A stretch of 64,000 nucleotides of DNA from Dokdonella_A sp051958935 (GTDB lineage: Bacteria; Pseudomonadota; Gammaproteobacteria; Xanthomonadales; Rhodanobacteraceae). Shown here one piece after another: positions 1 to 9,110 of the stretch; position 1 is the stretch's first letter; each line of letters opens with the position of its first letter. The DNA is taken from contig NZ_JBQCFP010000018.1 of NCBI RefSeq assembly GCF_051958935.1, forward strand, positions 1-64,000, in the 5' to 3' direction. A program made the position numbers and the translations under genes. Under the pieces are notes generated by a model that saw only the letters and a list, made by a program, of their open reading frames with translations, was not told the origin of the DNA and made no database searches.

Positions 1-1981
1 CTACGCCCTCGGCGTCCGGCTCGGCGCACTCCCCCCCGGGCGCCGGCGTGACTCCGGCGACCCGCGCCCGTTGGCGGCGCCGGCGCACCGGGCGGCGGCC
101 GACCCCCCGCTGCCGCCGGCAGCGCTACGGCGTGCGCTGCGCGGCGATCTCGATAACATCGTGCTGCGCGCGATCGATGCCGAGCCCGAGCGGCGCTACA
201 CCGGCGCCGGTGCGCTCGCCGACGACCTCGAGCGGCATCTCGATGGCCAGCCTGTGTTGGCGCACCCGCCGTCGCGCCGCTATCGCGTGCGCAAATTCGT
301 CGCGCGCCATCGCGGCGGCGTCGCCGCGGCGCTCGCCGTGCTCGTCGCGATCGTCGCGGCGCTCGGCGTCGCGCTGTGGCAGGCCGACGTCGCGCGCGCG
401 CAGGCGCGTCGCGCGGCGACGATCAAGGATTTCCTCATCGACATGTTCCGCGCGAGCGATCCGCGCGTCGCACAGGACAAGCCGCGCGGCCAGGCCAGCG
501 CGCGCGAGCTGCTCGACGCGACCGCGCCGCGCATCGCCGGCGAGTTCGGCGACGACGTGCAGACGCAAGTGGAACTGCTCGGCGTGGCCGCGTCGATCTA
601 TCGCGAGCTCGGCGACGATGCGCGCTACCGCGTGCTGCACGAACAGCAGGTCGACCTCGCGCGACGCGCATTCGGCGAGGCGCACGCGGCGATCATCGAC
701 GGCCTGCTCGACGACGCCTGGCATGCCAGCGACCGCAACGACTACGCCGCGGCACGCCGGCTGCTCGAGCAGGCCGACCCGCTGATCCGCAGCGCCGGGC
801 TCGACCGCGCCGTGCAGCGCGCGCGCTGGTGGGTGATCGAGGCCGGCCTCTTCGCGAGCAATGCGGCCGAGCGCGAGCAATCGCGCATTGCGCTCGATCG
901 CGCGATCGCGCTGTATGCACGCGTCGCGCCGACCGACCCGGGTTACGTGCACGCGCTCGGCATGCTCGGCTTTCGCCGCGCCGTCGACGATCCGCACGCG
1001 GCCGAGCAGGCGTACCTGCGCGCCATCGACGCGGCCACGGCAAGCCATCGTCGCGACGACGGCGAGCTGCAGCAGCTGATCCTGCCCGGCCTCGCCGCCG
1101 CGCGCGAGGACCAGGGCGACTACGCCGGCGCCGAGCACGCGTACGAGCAAGGCGCCGAGCTCGCGCAGCGCACCTACGGCGAAGCCCACAGCACCGCCTG
1201 GGTGCCGGCGGCGCAGCATGCGTGGATGGTGCATCGGCAAGGCGATCGCGAGCGCGCGCACGCATTGTTCGATCACTTGCTCGCGCTGGTCCCGCCCGAC
1301 TGGGATACCGACTCCTACGACGAGTACGCGCGTGAGTTCTATGCATCCAGTCTTGCCGCCGAAGGGCGCGCGGCGGAGGCGATCCCGATCCTCGAAGCGG
1401 CCCAGCGCGCCTACCTCGCCAAACCCGGCGTCGATTACGAGCTGCGCCGCAACCGCCTCATCCTCGGCGATGCCTACGACCGCGTCGGTCGCACCGACCA
1501 GGCGCGCGCGATGATCAAGGCCTCGCTCGATGAACGCATCGAGAAGGAGAGCGCCGACGCGCGCACCGTGCTCGACGCGCGCGAGCGCTGGGGTCGTTTC
1601 CTGCTCGATCGGGGAGAATTCGATGCGGCCGAACGCGAGTTCCGCGAAGTGCTCGCGCGCCAGCACGGGCGCCGCCTCGTCACGGCCGCGCTCGCCGAAG
1701 GCGGTCTCGCACGCCTCGCGCTTGCACGGGACGATGCCGCGGGCGCGCTCGCGGCGAGCACGCGCGCGGTCGATGCCTTCGAACACGTGCTCGGCCGGCG
1801 AGATGTGCGCAGCGGCCCCTCCCTCTGGCTCGTGCACGCGCAGGCGCTGCGCCTGAGCGGCGATCGCGCCGCCGCGCGCAGCTGGGCGGAACGGGCGCTG
1901 GAAGCGAGCCGGCGTTATGACGCGCCGGGGGCGGCGTCGATCGTGCGGGCGCAGGAGGTGGTGAGAGAGGTGGAGGGCTGA
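1..1981 (+). CDS. Ser/Thr protein kinase with TPR region, 5' truncated by window edge
   Basis: The reading frame is open from base 2 and begins inside a kinase C-lobe (YALGV, then LRGDLDNIVLRAI and the ERRY-type segment usual at the end of Pkn kinases). The catalytic core lies outside the window. A membrane segment of about 20 residues follows (encoded around 319-380), then about 530 residues of alpha-helical TPR-like repeats that should be outside the inner membrane. This cytoplasmic kinase / single TM / TPR design is a common Xanthomonadales signalling receptor. Substrate unknown. The frame stays consistent through the edge, so the gene is partial and not broken. Confidence 0.85.
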   Translation, partial: YALGVRLGALPPGRRRDSGDPRPLAAPAHRAAADPPLPPAALRRALRGDLDNIVLRAIDAEPERRYTGAGALADDLERHLDGQPVLAHPPSRRYRVRKFVARHRGGVAAALAVLVAIVAALGVALWQADVARAQARRAATIKDFLIDMFRASDPRVAQDKPRGQASARELLDATAPRIAGEFGDDVQTQVELLGVAASIYRELGDDARYRVLHEQQVDLARRAFGEAHAAIIDGLLDDAWHASDRNDYAAARRLLEQADPLIRSAGLDRAVQRARWWVIEAGLFASNAAEREQSRIALDRAIALYARVAPTDPGYVHALGMLGFRRAVDDPHAAEQAYLRAIDAATASHRRDDGELQQLILPGLAAAREDQGDYAGAEHAYEQGAELAQRTYGEAHSTAWVPAAQHAWMVHRQGDRERAHALFDHLLALVPPDWDTDSYDEYAREFYASSLAAEGRAAEAIPILEAAQRAYLAKPGVDYELRRNRLILGDAYDRVGRTDQARAMIKASLDERIEKESADARTVLDARERWGRFLLDRGEFDAAEREFREVLARQHGRRLVTAALAEGGLARLALARDDAAGALAASTRAVDAFEHVLGRRDVRSGPSLWLVHAQALRLSGDRAAARSWAERALEASRRYDAPGAASIVRAQEVVREVEG

Positions 1982-2086
1982 GGGCCTGGAGCACCGGCCT
2001 GTCGGCATGTGGCCCCTGTCGTCGCGGTGGAGGGGGCTGCGGTGAATCCGTATGCTGCGCGCTCCCATGGAAAGGAGTGTCATCGC

Positions 2087-2608
2087 ATGAAGAATCGCAT
2101 TGCCGTTGCCGTCGCCGCCTGCCTGTTCGTCGCCGGTGTCGGCGTCGGATACGCCGCGCAGAAGGTCGCCGCCTCGACGTTCCAGGGCAAGTCGAAGGAC
2201 GATGCCGCGCGCGCACTGCTCGATGTCGCGCGCGTGCAGGCGAAGGACGGCAGCTGGGAGCGCATCGCGATCGGCCGCGTGCTCTACCTCGGCGGGCACA
2301 AGCCGGAGGGCCAGGCGATCTTCGACGGCCTCCTCGGCGGCGAGCACGAGGACAGCGACGAGTTCCGCATCGCCCGCGTCTACCGCGAAGCGGGCGAGTG
2401 GGCGAAGGCGAAGCCGCTGTTCGACAAATTCGCGGCGAACAACCCGAAGGACGAGAAGGGGCTCGCCGAGATCGGCGCGTTCTACCTCCTCGCGGGCGAT
2501 CGCGACGGCGCCGAGAAGCTGTTCACACGCTCGTTCGACATCGCCGCCGAGTTCTGGGCCACGGTCGACGCCGCGGGCGCGTATCTCGGCGTCGTGCCCG
2601 AGGAATGA
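2087..2608 (+). CDS. exported TPR-like small protein
   Basis: The 173-residue product starts with a charged MKNR and a hydrophobic segment ending near GVGYAA, so it is exported or anchored. The rest has two or three TPR-like helical pairs (for example EGQAIFDGLL and KAKPLFDKFA with KDEKGLAEIGAFYLLAGDRDGA). The start at 2087 is chosen over 2009 because AAAGGAG lies 9 bases upstream and the signal segment begins there. It follows the kinase by 105 bases on the same strand. No specific function can be assigned; a protein-protein scaffold is the likeliest role. Confidence 0.75.
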   Translation: MKNRIAVAVAACLFVAGVGVGYAAQKVAASTFQGKSKDDAARALLDVARVQAKDGSWERIAIGRVLYLGGHKPEGQAIFDGLLGGEHEDSDEFRIARVYREAGEWAKAKPLFDKFAANNPKDEKGLAEIGAFYLLAGDRDGAEKLFTRSFDIAAEFWATVDAAGAYLGVVPEE

Positions 2609-2617
2609 TCGAATCTG

Positions 2618-2645
2618 CCGCGCGCTGCGACGCTGCAGCGCGCGG
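2618..2645 (+). terminator. perfect 11-bp hairpin between two plus-strand genes
   Basis: CCGCGCGCTGC (2618-2628) and its exact complement (2635-2645) are separated by a 6-base loop, just after the stop of the TPR-like gene. There is no T-tract, so this could be a terminator or a mRNA 3'-end stabiliser. Confidence 0.5.
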
Positions 2646-2681
2646 GGCCGTCCGTTTGGACGCGAGCCTGCGGGGGAAGCC

Positions 2682-5528
2682 ATGAAGGGTATCGGCTGTA
2701 CAGGTGTCGTCGCTGTGGCCCTCGCGCTCGCGGCACCGGTCGGCGCGGGTGAAATCTGGCGCAGCGACGTCTACGCATCCGCTCCGCCGACGTTCGCCTA
2801 CCTCTGGCCACCATCCCTGTCCGAATCGGTCATCGCGTTCGGTGACGATGGCGACGTCGTCTACGGCTCGCCATCTCCGAATCTGTCGGATCAGCGGATC
2901 GTCCGGGTTCGCGGCGATGGCAGCATCCGCTGGGCGTTTGCGCTCCCCCTCTCGGAAAGCGCCGACGCCATCGCGGCGATACTCGCCGATGGCGACGGCG
3001 GCGCCACGTTCTCCCACACCGTAACCGGCCGGATCGTGCACATCGCGCCGGATGGCTCGCTCGCCTGGTCGCGCGCACTGCCAGCCTTTTCGCTCGCGCG
3101 TGTTTCCGCCAATCGTGTCGCCGTCGCTGGCGGCGGCCGCGTCACCTTGTTGGACACCGCGAGTGGCGACGTCGTCTGGCAACGCACCCTGTCGCAGCCT
3201 GGCTACGACGGCATCGTGGCCGATGGCGCGGGCAACCTGTACGCCGGTGTCCGCAGCGCGCAAAGTGGAGCTTCGCTCGACGTCCTGAAGCTCTCACCCG
3301 ACGGCCACGCGCTGTGGCGCATGGCTGTCGACGGGACGAGCGGCGGTGTCGTTGCCGTCGGTGGCGACCTGCTGTACGTGAAAGGCGGCTACGACCTGCA
3401 TGCACTGAACACGGTCGACGGTGCTTTGGTATGGCGTCGCTACGCCGGTTCGGATATCGCGGTGCGGTTCAGTCCGGACGCGGCTTCCGAACCGGTCGTG
3501 GCTGACCATGCGCACATCGAGCGCCTCGATGCCTCGAACGGCAACGCGCGCTGGAGTACGCCGATTACCGACCTGCAGCGGCTGGATCGGGCAGGCGACG
3601 CTTTGCTTGGCGCGACGTCTTCGGCACTCCTGCGCGTCGACCCGGCCGACGGTACGGTCATGTGGAGCGTTCCTGCATCCGGCGGGCCCGAGTTCCCCAT
3701 GGGTATCGGCCCCTACGGCAACGAGGCGCGCTTCATCGCGCGGACGAATGCGGCGCCGGGACTTGCCGGCCCGATCGACCGTCGCATCGACCTGGCCACG
3801 GGTGCGACGATCGCGAATGCGGACACGATGTCGATCGCGCAAGGCATATCCGAGATTGGCCGTCTGGACTCCCAAGGCCGCGTCGTCTGCGCGGGTGTGA
3901 GCCAGCATCCGGATGGCCCGCGATTGAACCTGCGGTCCATCGATGCGGCGACCGGCACCATGCATTGGCAGAACAACGAGTACGTCGACCTGCCCGGTGG
4001 GATTTTCGCGCCGTCGGCCCTGCAGGCAGCGCCTGAGCTCGCGGTCCGTGGCGACATGTTCGCGATTTCGCAGATGCTCGGTGACAGCATCCGCTGCGAA
4101 CTCAATGCCGCTGTTGCGCGCGTCGCGAGTTATTCACTCGAATCGGGCGGCCGCCGTTGGCAAACCTGGCTGCGCGACGCGACGGATCGCCACTGCCCCC
4201 TCGTCTCGGCGCCGGTGGCCGATTCAGCGGGCAACGTATTTGTTTCGGTCAGCACGCTGGTCTACTGCCCCGAGAGTCCCGGCTGCCAGCGCAGGACGCT
4301 CTACAAGCTCGCGTCAGCGGACGGCGCAGTGGTCTGGCGGCGCGACGAGTCCGCGGATGCGGGCATGGAGGGCCTCGTGCTGTACCCGAAGGCACCGACG
4401 AGCGTGGACATGGACGTCGTGGTGGCGGGCTCGATCGATGGCGTCGCGGCGACGGCGCAGCGTATCGCGGGCACCGACGGCTCTGTCGTGTGGACGTCTC
4501 ACGAGTTCGACTCGCTTGCGCCTGCCGAGTACGTGGATCGCATCGACGATGGACACCTGATCGTATACGGCGGCGATGCGACCAGCTTCCGGTTCGCCGC
4601 GCTCGATTCCGCGAACGGCCTCACGTCGTGGGCGAGCAGCGCTCCGTGGCAGCCTTGTTACAACAGTGGTTGCCTGGCGTATGGCGAACCGTTTTTCCTG
4701 CTTGGCGGTGACAAGCTCGTGCCGTTCCAGCGCGACTACGCGCCGTGGCTCAAGCGCCAGCACAACGACGGCAGCGGCCTCGTCGAGGAATGGATGCTCG
4801 GCGATGCCTCGCCGATCCTGTCCTCATGGGTGCGCCAGGTCCTCATTGATCCGAGTGGGCAACTCCACGTCTACCTGCGGCGCGGCCACCGTTTCACCGG
4901 ATCGGTGAGTTTCCTCGCCGCGCTCGATGCGGAGGGCCACCTGCTCGGCCAGCAGGCGTTCTACCCCTATGACGGCGACGCGCTCGATGCGTGGTCGTAT
5001 CCCGAGCCGCTCGCGATGCCCGCGCCGGACCGCGTGCTCGCGCGTACCTACGCGGCACGCCCGCCGTTGCCCACCACATCCGGTGTCGCGCTGTACGACA
5101 CGAGCGTCACCGCTTACGGCAATCTCGCGATCGCGCTCGACGTCGACCGCGCGCAGGTCGGCGCGGACATGCCGCTCGCGTTCCACCTGCAGGTCACCTA
5201 CACCGGCGACACGCCGATCTCGGGCGTCCGCCTCGTCGCGAACCTGCCATGGGCGAGCGGCATCACGGCCGCGACGTGTGCCCTGCAATCCGGCAGCAGC
5301 TGCGTGCTCGACACGCGCAGCGGCAACCTGCGCGCGACGTTCGATCTCGCCCCCGGCGGCACGGCCGACCTGGCAGGCAACGTGCGCGTACTCGACGCCG
5401 CCGCCGAAAAGCCTGCGATCACCGCGGCCACGTACGGCCCGATGGGCCTCAGTGAAGTCGATACGATCGACAACTTCGCGCGCGCCGACCTGCTGCAGAG
5501 CCTGTTCCTCGACGGCTTCGAGGGTTGA
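2682..5528 (+). CDS. large secreted beta-propeller (PQQ-like repeat) protein with DUF11-like C-terminus and DGFEG tail
   Basis: The 948-residue protein has an N-terminal signal peptide (ending about GAG, residue 21). It carries repeated PQQ/pyrrolo-quinoline-type beta-propeller blades over most of its length, recognisable as DG..LW/VW and LD..TG..W elements (GALVWRRYAG, DGTVMWSVPA, GAVVWRRDES, GSVVWTSHEF). Residues about 800-920 look like a DUF11/Ig-like domain with two cysteines. The C-terminus ends LFLDGFEG, a tail also present in the HAF-repeat protein at 11553-12677. Start 2682 has a GGGGGAAG-like ribosome site and leads straight into the signal peptide. Likely exported to the cell surface; ligand unknown. 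Confidence 0.8.
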   Translation: MKGIGCTGVVAVALALAAPVGAGEIWRSDVYASAPPTFAYLWPPSLSESVIAFGDDGDVVYGSPSPNLSDQRIVRVRGDGSIRWAFALPLSESADAIAAILADGDGGATFSHTVTGRIVHIAPDGSLAWSRALPAFSLARVSANRVAVAGGGRVTLLDTASGDVVWQRTLSQPGYDGIVADGAGNLYAGVRSAQSGASLDVLKLSPDGHALWRMAVDGTSGGVVAVGGDLLYVKGGYDLHALNTVDGALVWRRYAGSDIAVRFSPDAASEPVVADHAHIERLDASNGNARWSTPITDLQRLDRAGDALLGATSSALLRVDPADGTVMWSVPASGGPEFPMGIGPYGNEARFIARTNAAPGLAGPIDRRIDLATGATIANADTMSIAQGISEIGRLDSQGRVVCAGVSQHPDGPRLNLRSIDAATGTMHWQNNEYVDLPGGIFAPSALQAAPELAVRGDMFAISQMLGDSIRCELNAAVARVASYSLESGGRRWQTWLRDATDRHCPLVSAPVADSAGNVFVSVSTLVYCPESPGCQRRTLYKLASADGAVVWRRDESADAGMEGLVLYPKAPTSVDMDVVVAGSIDGVAATAQRIAGTDGSVVWTSHEFDSLAPAEYVDRIDDGHLIVYGGDATSFRFAALDSANGLTSWASSAPWQPCYNSGCLAYGEPFFLLGGDKLVPFQRDYAPWLKRQHNDGSGLVEEWMLGDASPILSSWVRQVLIDPSGQLHVYLRRGHRFTGSVSFLAALDAEGHLLGQQAFYPYDGDALDAWSYPEPLAMPAPDRVLARTYAARPPLPTTSGVALYDTSVTAYGNLAIALDVDRAQVGADMPLAFHLQVTYTGDTPISGVRLVANLPWASGITAATCALQSGSSCVLDTRSGNLRATFDLAPGGTADLAGNVRVLDAAAEKPAITAATYGPMGLSEVDTIDNFARADLLQSLFLDGFEG

Positions 5529-5780
5529 CGTCGGCGGCGCGAAATCCTCGCCCACGATGTTTCTGCGCGCCAGGGATGCGAATGAAGTTCCCGCCGTCCG
5601 CATGGCTCGTTGAACATGAGCGACACCTTCGCAGCAGCGGTAACCGGCCTGTTCGTCGACAGGTTCGACGCGCGCTGAGGCGCAACGCATCGGCCGACGC
5701 AGCCGTTGCGGCGACCCCTCCTTCCACTCGCGCATCCGGATCGGCATGACTTCCGGCAGGTTGCGCCGGCCGCCCCGATC
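5529..5780. other. intergenic region, no gene recognised
   Basis: About 250 bases between the beta-propeller gene and the BlaI-type operator. Short frames here show no family features. No RNA structure or repeat was recognised. Confidence 0.5.
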
Positions 5781-5808
5781 TACTACAACTGTAGTACTAC
5801 GCGTGTAG
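5781..5808 (+). promoter_or_regulatory. BlaI/MecI-type operator
   Basis: TACTACA AC TGTAGTA (5781-5796) is a perfect 7-bp dyad and matches the TACA/TGTA core of BlaI/MecI operators. It runs directly into CTAC GCGT GTAG (5797-5808), a second, looser half-site pair. The site sits 14 bases before the start of the BlaI-family gene, so autorepression of the regulator/M56 pair is the simple reading. Confidence 0.85.
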
Positions 5809-5821
5809 AGAGGATTGCCGC

Positions 5822-6211
5822 ATGGCGCGAACGAAGGACGTCAGCCTCAGCGAACTGCAGATCGCGCTGATGCGCGTGCTCTGGCGCCGCGGCGAGACGA
5901 GCACGGCCGATGTCGCGGCCGAGCTCGGCGACGCGCGCGGCCTCAAGCACACGACCGTCGCGACCCTGCTCACGCGCCTCGAAAAACGCGGCGTGGTCGC
6001 GCAGCGTCGCGACGGGCGCCAGCTCTTCTATCGCGCGCTCGTCGCCGAGGCGGATGTGCGCCGTTCGATGGTCGGCGACCTGCTCGGCGCGCTGTTCGGC
6101 GGCGACGCGAGCCAGCTCGTCGCCCATCTCGTGCAGGAATCGGAGATCGCACCGGGCGATCTCGCCAAGGTGCGGCGCCGGCTCGCCCGCGGAGGTCACG
6201 ATGAAGATTGA
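5822..6211 (+). CDS. BlaI/MecI/CopY family transcriptional repressor
   Basis: The 129-residue protein fits the family length. An N-terminal winged helix (LSELQIALMRVLWRRGE, TTVATLLTRLEKRGVV, RDGRQLFYRA) is followed by a helical dimerisation region ending in KVRRRLARGG. It should bind the TACTACA/TGTAGTA operator just upstream. The next gene, an M56 membrane peptidase, overlaps its last 11 bases, so the two are translationally coupled and probably form a sensor/repressor pair as in BlaR1/BlaI. No beta-lactamase is near, so the target may be only this operon or a remote regulon. Confidence 0.92.
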   Translation: MARTKDVSLSELQIALMRVLWRRGETSTADVAAELGDARGLKHTTVATLLTRLEKRGVVAQRRDGRQLFYRALVAEADVRRSMVGDLLGALFGGDASQLVAHLVQESEIAPGDLAKVRRRLARGGHDED

Positions 6212-8534
6212 TGCCCTCGTTCCGTGGCTGCTCACGTTCGCGCTGCATGCGACCGTGCTGCTGTCGATCGCCTGGCTGCTCGATCGCGCGGCGCTGCGGC
6301 GCCTGCCGGCGTGGCGCGAACTGCTCTGGCGCGTCGCGCTGTTCGGCGGCGCGCTGACCGCTGGCGCGCAGCTGATGCTCGCCTCGCCGTTCGCCGCGCG
6401 GTTCGCGTTCGAACAGGGCGCTGGTGCCGCCGCGCCGCAAGCGGGCTCGACGCACACCGATACGCGGACAACGGCGCAAGCGGCACCGGTCACCGCCGCT
6501 GCCGTCGATGCGCGTGCGCCGGTAAGCCCGGCCACGCGCGCCAGCGAGCGCGCGCATCTCGACGTAACGCCGGTCCTCCCGGCAGCGCGCGCGACGATCG
6601 CGCGTTTCTGGCCGGGCTGGCCGCGCGTGCTCATCGCCGCGTGGCTCGCCGGCGTGGTGTTGCTGCTCGGTCGACTCGCTCTCGCCTGGCGCCGGCTCGT
6701 GCGCGTGCTGCGCGACGCGCTGCCGCTCGAGGATACGGTGCTCGGCTGCGATGCCGCCGCACTCGCGCGTGCCGCCCGCATCGAGCCGCCGCGACTCGCT
6801 TCGATCGCCGCGCTGGCCAGCCCGATCGCCGCGCACGGCCGGCGCATCGCCCTGCCGTGCTGGGCGCTCGAGCTGCTCGACCGCGTGCAGCTGCGCGCGA
6901 TGCTCGCGCACGAAACCGCGCACCTCGCGCGGCGCGATCCGGCCTGGAAACTCGCCACCGCAGCGTGCTGCGCGCTGCTCTGGTTCCTCCCGCTCGCGCG
7001 AGTCGCGCGGCGTCGCCTCGACGAGATCGCCGAACTCTCGTGCGACGCGTGGGCGGCGCGCCACCTCGGCGATGGCCGACCGCTCGCCGAGTGCCTTGCC
7101 GAATGCGCGAGCCGCCACCCGGGCCACGACGATCTCGCGCTGGCACCGGCCATGGCCCAGCGCGAATCCCCGCTCCTGCAACGCATCGACCACCTGATCG
7201 AAGGCCAACCGATGACCACGACACCCTCGCGCCAGCGTGCGCTCGCCGCGACCGCCGCGCTCGTCCTCGCCGCGGCGCTGCTGCCCGGTTTCACCGCCGT
7301 GGCGCAGACGCCGCCGGCGCCACCGGCGCCCCCGGCACCGCCCGCGCCGCCGAAGGAAGCGCCCTCCCGCATCCATATTTCCAGCGATGCGGGCCCGCTC
7401 GGCGAATCGGTCTACGTCGAAGTCGGCGACGGCGAGCGCGAGTACCGCGCGCGCATCAAGGGCAAGATCACCTTCACCGACGGCGACGACGCGGTGGCCA
7501 GCCTCGGCGACGGCGGCAGTGCGACCTTCGAGGAAACGCGCGCAGGCGTCGCCCGGCGCATCGAATACCGCAGCCGCGACGGCAAGCTCCTGCAACGCTA
7601 TTTCGTCGACGAGCGCGAGCAGCCGCTCGACGACGCCGGCCGCGCCTGGATCGCCGACGCCATCGCCGGCCTCGTGCGCGAAAGTGCGCTCGGCGCGGAT
7701 GCGCGCGTCAAGCGCATCCATGCGAAGGGCGGCGCCGACGCCGTGCTCGACGAGATCGCACGCATCAAGTCGGGCTACGCGCGCAGCGTGTACCTCCGGC
7801 TGCTCGCCGGCATCGGCCATCTCACGAGTACCGAGGTGACGCGCGCGCTCGGCCTCGTCGACGGCATCGATTCGGATTTCGAGAAGCGCAATGCCCTCGC
7901 CGCGCTCGGCGCGGCGCAGCCGTTCGACGCCGCGCAACAGGCGCTCGTCGTCGCGCAGGCGGACAAGATCGGCTCCGACTTCGAACGCGCCACGCTGCTC
8001 ACCGGCCTGCTGCCGTCGCTCGCGCCCGACCCGGCGCTGCGCAGCGCATGGCTCGCCGCGGCGAACGGCATCGATTCGGACTTCGAGCACCGCCGCACGC
8101 TCGCCGCGTTGCTGGCCGCACAGGAACCCGACGACGCGACCCTCGCAACGGTCATCGACGCGGCCAAGACGATCGATTCGGACTTCGAGCGGCGCAGCCT
8201 GCTCGTCGACGCGGTCGGGCGCGTGCGCGACGCCGAAAGCATAGCGCCGGACTACGTCGCGGCGAGCGCGGGCATCGGCTCGGACTTCGAACGGCGCGAG
8301 GCGCTGCTCGCGCTGATCCGCGCGCCGAAGTTCGGTGCAGGCGGCGCGCGCGCGGTGCTCGATTCGGCCGGTTCGATCGGCTCGGACTTCGAATGTCGCG
8401 AAGTGCTCGTCGCGCTCGCCCAGGTGATGCCGAACGATGCCGACCTCATCGCTCGCTACCGCAGCGTTGCGCGACGGCTCGGCGACTTCGAACGCGGCGA
8501 GGCCGAACGCGCGCTCGACCGCTTCGCCGGCTGA
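6201..8534 (+). CDS. BlaR1-like M56 membrane metallopeptidase with seven 34-residue SDFE repeats
   Basis: The 777-residue protein begins with membrane helices, followed by a cytoplasmic M56 peptidase domain with HETAH (HExxH zinc site) and ELSCDAWAARH downstream as the third-ligand region. After a further TM (encoded near 7240-7300) and a Pro/Ala stretch, the rest is extracytoplasmic. It ends in a repeat block whose I-(G/D)-S-D-F-E-x-R motifs start at 7866, 7968, 8070, 8172, 8274 and 8376, with a degenerate copy at 8478, all exactly 102 bases apart. Family knowledge says M56 proteins cleave or release their partner BlaI on sensing a signal. The penicillin-binding sensor domain of true BlaR1 is not seen here, so the repeats may be the sensor. 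Confidence 0.88.
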   Translation: MKIDALVPWLLTFALHATVLLSIAWLLDRAALRRLPAWRELLWRVALFGGALTAGAQLMLASPFAARFAFEQGAGAAAPQAGSTHTDTRTTAQAAPVTAAAVDARAPVSPATRASERAHLDVTPVLPAARATIARFWPGWPRVLIAAWLAGVVLLLGRLALAWRRLVRVLRDALPLEDTVLGCDAAALARAARIEPPRLASIAALASPIAAHGRRIALPCWALELLDRVQLRAMLAHETAHLARRDPAWKLATAACCALLWFLPLARVARRRLDEIAELSCDAWAARHLGDGRPLAECLAECASRHPGHDDLALAPAMAQRESPLLQRIDHLIEGQPMTTTPSRQRALAATAALVLAAALLPGFTAVAQTPPAPPAPPAPPAPPKEAPSRIHISSDAGPLGESVYVEVGDGEREYRARIKGKITFTDGDDAVASLGDGGSATFEETRAGVARRIEYRSRDGKLLQRYFVDEREQPLDDAGRAWIADAIAGLVRESALGADARVKRIHAKGGADAVLDEIARIKSGYARSVYLRLLAGIGHLTSTEVTRALGLVDGIDSDFEKRNALAALGAAQPFDAAQQALVVAQADKIGSDFERATLLTGLLPSLAPDPALRSAWLAAANGIDSDFEHRRTLAALLAAQEPDDATLATVIDAAKTIDSDFERRSLLVDAVGRVRDAESIAPDYVAASAGIGSDFERREALLALIRAPKFGAGGARAVLDSAGSIGSDFECREVLVALAQVMPNDADLIARYRSVARRLGDFERGEAERALDRFAG
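7866..8534 (+). repeat. seven in-frame 102-bp (34-residue) repeats in the M56 protein
   Basis: Six copies carry I(G/D)SDFE and the seventh has LGDFE with one residue missing. Spacing is exactly 102 bases throughout. Each unit looks like two helices (R..LL.AL ... ), giving a likely alpha-solenoid. Confidence 0.9.
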
Positions 8535-8548
8535 CGCGCCGGAACCGG

Positions 8549-8576
8549 CGGCGCGCGCAACGGACCGCGCGCGCCG
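8549..8576. terminator. bidirectional 10-bp GC hairpin between convergent genes
   Basis: CGGCGCGCGC (8549-8558) pairs with GCGCGCGCCG (8567-8576) around an 8-base loop. It lies exactly between the ends of the M56 gene (+) and the dehydratase gene (-). Confidence 0.6.
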
Positions 8577-9041
8577 TCAGCGTGCCGCCGCCTCCGCGCG
8601 CGCGATCACCGCGGCGCGGCCGCGCGCAAGGAGTTCGCCCGCGTGTTCGACGCGGAACGCGTATTGCCAGCCGCCCTCGCCGCCGAGCAGGCGCTCGGCG
8701 TGCACGTCGAGCGCACCGGTGAGATCGTCGATGCGCTGAACGGCAAGTTCCACCGCGCGCAGCGACACGAGATAGCCCGGCGCCGCAACGCCTCCCGCAG
8801 CGCGCGCGAGCAGCCCGCCGTGCACGGCCATTGCCTGCGCGCCGTACTCGCACAGGTGCAGCGCACGCAAGCGCCCGTCGCTGCGCAGCGGATGGTCGGC
8901 GCGGCGGTGCGAGTGCGCGCGCAGGTGGACCGACGCCTCGTCCCACGCGACGAGTTCGTCGAGCAGGCTCATCGCACCGGCATGCGGAATCAGGCACCGC
9001 CATGGCGCGGCGGGCACTGCGGGTTGGTCGTCGTGCGGCAT
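8577..9041 (-). CDS. ApeP-like 3-hydroxyacyl-ACP dehydratase (hotdog fold)
   Basis: The 154-residue protein has the hotdog-dehydratase opening LIPHAGAMSLLDELVAWDE (the HxGxM motif of FabZ/ApeP-type enzymes), then LCEYGAQAMAVHGGLL and GYLVSLRAVELAVQRIDDL, as in the ApeP dehydratases of aryl-polyene clusters. It would dehydrate 3-hydroxyacyl-ACP during polyene chain growth. It stands alone here, about 4 kb from the other pigment genes and on the same strand as the exporter operon. The start at 9041 is the only ATG before the conserved opening. It is divergent from the winged-helix regulator at 9111. Confidence 0.78.
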   Translation of the reverse strand: MPHDDQPAVPAAPWRCLIPHAGAMSLLDELVAWDEASVHLRAHSHRRADHPLRSDGRLRALHLCEYGAQAMAVHGGLLARAAGGVAAPGYLVSLRAVELAVQRIDDLTGALDVHAERLLGGEGGWQYAFRVEHAGELLARGRAAVIARAEAAAR

Positions 9042-9110
9042 GCGGGGTCTCGCTGGCGGACAGCGGATTATGCCCGCCGGCGCCGCGTCGATCCGCGTTA
9101 CCCTAGCGCA

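Noticed and set aside
125..2683. An 852-codon open frame on the minus strand
   Set aside because: It mirrors the kinase/TPR gene and the next gene, with no ribosome site or family match.
6201..8534. Beta-lactam resistance sensor BlaR1
   Set aside because: The M56 domain is present but no penicillin-binding SxxK/SxN domain is found, and no beta-lactamase is adjacent.
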